Origin: Deltaproteobacteria bacterium UBA2957
GTDB lineage: Bacteria > Myxococcota_A > UBA796
DNA: 6,676 nucleotides
Direction: 5' to 3'
Assembly (NCBI GenBank): GCA_002348535.1
Contig: DEBL01000308.1
Span: 1-6,676, forward strand
The position numbers and the translations under genes are program-made. Positions within the stretch are counted from its first letter, which is position 1; every line of letters starts with the position of its first letter. Positions 5,441-6,676 of the stretch are shown here, piece after piece. The notes beneath the pieces are model-generated. The model was not told the origin of the DNA and did no database searches. It saw only the letters and a program-made list of their open reading frames with translations.

Positions 5441-6676
5441 GCATCCACCAACTCGACTTCCGGCTCTTTCAGTGGAAGTTGCTGGGTCTTTGGCGTCACT
5501 GTGAGTTGACCATCCACCATATCGACAACGGCTTCTCCGCCCTCTTGCAGCGGACCAAATAGCATGAGGTCGGCGAGTGGCTTTTTGATGAAGTTGTGAA
5601 CGACCCGACCCATCTCCCTCGCGCCAAACTCAGGCTTGTATCCTTCGCTGGCCATCCATTCGCGTGCCGCGGTTGTTGCTGTGATTTTCACTCCTCGTTC
5701 AGCAACTTGGTCTTCCAACTGCCCAAGGAACTTGTTGACGATCTTAATGACTACAGCCTCTGGCAATGGCCCGAACTGGACCAGCGCATCGAGTCGATTG
5801 CGAAACTCTGGCGTAAAGGTGCGCTGCAGCGCCCGGTCCACCTTAATGTCACTCGACCGCTCTCCGAACCCGAGAGGCTTGGTTGCGGCCTCGGTTGCAC
5901 CAGCATTGGTCGTCATGATGAGCACGACATTCCGAAAGTCAGCCTTCTTGCCGGTATTGTCCGTCAAACTCGCGTGGTCCATTACCTGGAGGAGCAGGTT
6001 GTAGATATCGCCGTGCGCTTTTTCAATTTCGTCAAGAAGCAGGACGCAGTGCGGGTTTCGATTGACTGCATCCGTCAGAATCCCGCCTTGCTCGTAGCCA
6101 ACGTACCCCGGAGGCGCGCCGATAAGCCGGCTTGCCGTGTGCCGCTCTTGGTATTCAGACATGTCGAAGCGCTGGAAGGAGATGCCCAATATTTCCGCAA
6201 GTTGCTTGGCGAGTTCGGTCTTGCCAACGCCCGTGGGGCCCGCAAACAGAAACGATCCGACTGGCTTCGCTGCGTCTCGAAGGCCTGCACGGGACAACTT
6301 GATGGCGCTTGCCACAGCTGCAATGGCGTCGTCCTGCCCGTAGATTACAGCCTTGAGGTCGGATTCAAGGTCAGCCAGAGACACTTTTTCTTCGGTGGAC
6401 ACAGACTTCGCTGGAATGCGAGCGATGCGAGCAATCGTGGCCTCCACGTCCTCGATGCCAGCTTGCTTGCGTCCCTCCAAGCGTACGCTGGCTCCAGTCT
6501 CATCGATCACGTCGATGGCTTTGTCGGGGAGCTTGGGGTCCGCGATGTGCTTCGCAGATAGGCGGGCCGCGGCCTCTACGGCCTCCGCGGTGAATTCGAC
6601 CTCATGGTGGGACGCGTATCCCGCGAGAAGCCCTTTAAGGATTTCAACAGCCTCGTCGACGGTCGGTTCACCGATT
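5437..6676 (-). CDS. clpA: ClpA, AAA+ unfoldase of the ClpAP protease, C-terminal part
   Basis: The visible 412 codons are the C-terminal half of ClpA, the hexameric ATPase that unfolds proteins and feeds them to ClpP. The 5' end lies beyond the right edge. The fragment opens in the small domain of the first AAA+ module (IGEPTVDEAVEILKGL, then DPKLPDKAIDVIDETGA). The complete second module follows: Walker A GPTGVGKT (146-153 of the fragment), GAPPGYVGYEQGG, Walker B VLLLDEIEK, sensor 1 TTNAG (255-259), arginine finger region FTPEFRNRLD (287-296) and sensor 2 GAREMGR (351-357). There is no long coiled-coil M domain between the modules, which separates it from ClpB. The loop PLGFG (267-271) sits where ClpA and ClpX carry the ClpP-docking IGL/IGF tripeptide, here LGF, so ClpP binding is expected. 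An acidic tail of about 20 residues ends EPEVELVDA. The usual partner clpS is not in the window. clpA is the first visible gene of the cluster. Confidence 0.95.
   Translation of the reverse strand, partial: IGEPTVDEAVEILKGLLAGYASHHEVEFTAEAVEAAARLSAKHIADPKLPDKAIDVIDETGASVRLEGRKQAGIEDVEATIARIARIPAKSVSTEEKVSLADLESDLKAVIYGQDDAIAAVASAIKLSRAGLRDAAKPVGSFLFAGPTGVGKTELAKQLAEILGISFQRFDMSEYQERHTASRLIGAPPGYVGYEQGGILTDAVNRNPHCVLLLDEIEKAHGDIYNLLLQVMDHASLTDNTGKKADFRNVVLIMTTNAGATEAATKPLGFGERSSDIKVDRALQRTFTPEFRNRLDALVQFGPLPEAVVIKIVNKFLGQLEDQVAERGVKITATTAAREWMASEGYKPEFGAREMGRVVHNFIKKPLADLMLFGPLQEGGEAVVDMVDGQLTVTPKTQQLPLKEPEVELVDA

Noticed and set aside
4661..5509. 282-codon open frame on the + strand
   Set aside because: It is antisense to the aldo/keto-reductase-like gene and the end of clpA; Cys- and Arg-rich translation without family features.
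6508..6510. GTG as a possible start of a short ClpA-like protein
   Set aside because: The same frame continues upstream to the window edge with typical ClpA sequence (LPDKAIDVIDE), so this GTG is an internal Val codon.
5596..6561. 321-codon open frame on the + strand
   Set aside because: It lies entirely antisense to clpA, whose reading frame has clear AAA+ motifs; its translation has no recognisable domain and an unnatural composition.

Overview
The window reads as ordinary chromosomal DNA of a free-living Gram-negative bacterium, moderately GC-rich and very gene-dense. Three things point to Myxococcota or a related deltaproteobacterial lineage: a lipoprotein built of Asp/Gly-rich Ig-like repeats of the 'DEDNDPEG..YQWYVNG' kind, a secreted carboxypeptidase Q-type M28 peptidase, and an aldo/keto-reductase-like protein of a type I recall from that group. 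The assignment is inference from style and memory. No rRNA, tRNA, insertion sequence, CRISPR array or phage gene was seen.

Layout. 1-881 (+): the mature part of a surface lipoprotein whose signal peptide lies off the left edge. 873-1490 (-): a small predicted secreted protein of unknown function. 1523-2902 (+): an exported M28 metallopeptidase with every zinc ligand present. 2896-6676 (-): a tight four-gene cluster, in transcription order clpA (5' end off the right edge), an aldo/keto-reductase-like protein, a glycerate-kinase-like protein and an HD-domain phosphohydrolase. The junctions in the cluster are a 4-base ATGA overlap, a direct TAAATG abutment and a 25-base gap, so one polycistronic, translationally coupled transcript is likely. 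There is no gene-free stretch over 35 bases. Both convergent gene pairs overlap at their stop codons (9 and 7 bases), and each overlap carries a small inverted repeat.

The most notable point is in the cluster. ClpA, the unfoldase partner of ClpP, looks normal in the visible part. The next two genes are full-length, intact members of well-known enzyme families that have lost their signature catalytic residues. The reductase-like protein lacks all four residues of the Asp-Tyr-Lys-His tetrad, and the kinase-like protein lacks most of the conserved motifs of glycerate kinase. The HD protein that follows keeps its metal ligands. Whether the two divergent proteins have new activities, act as binding or regulatory pseudoenzymes, or have any link to Clp proteolysis cannot be told from this sequence. 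I do not see a clearly new defence, mobile or RNA-based system here.
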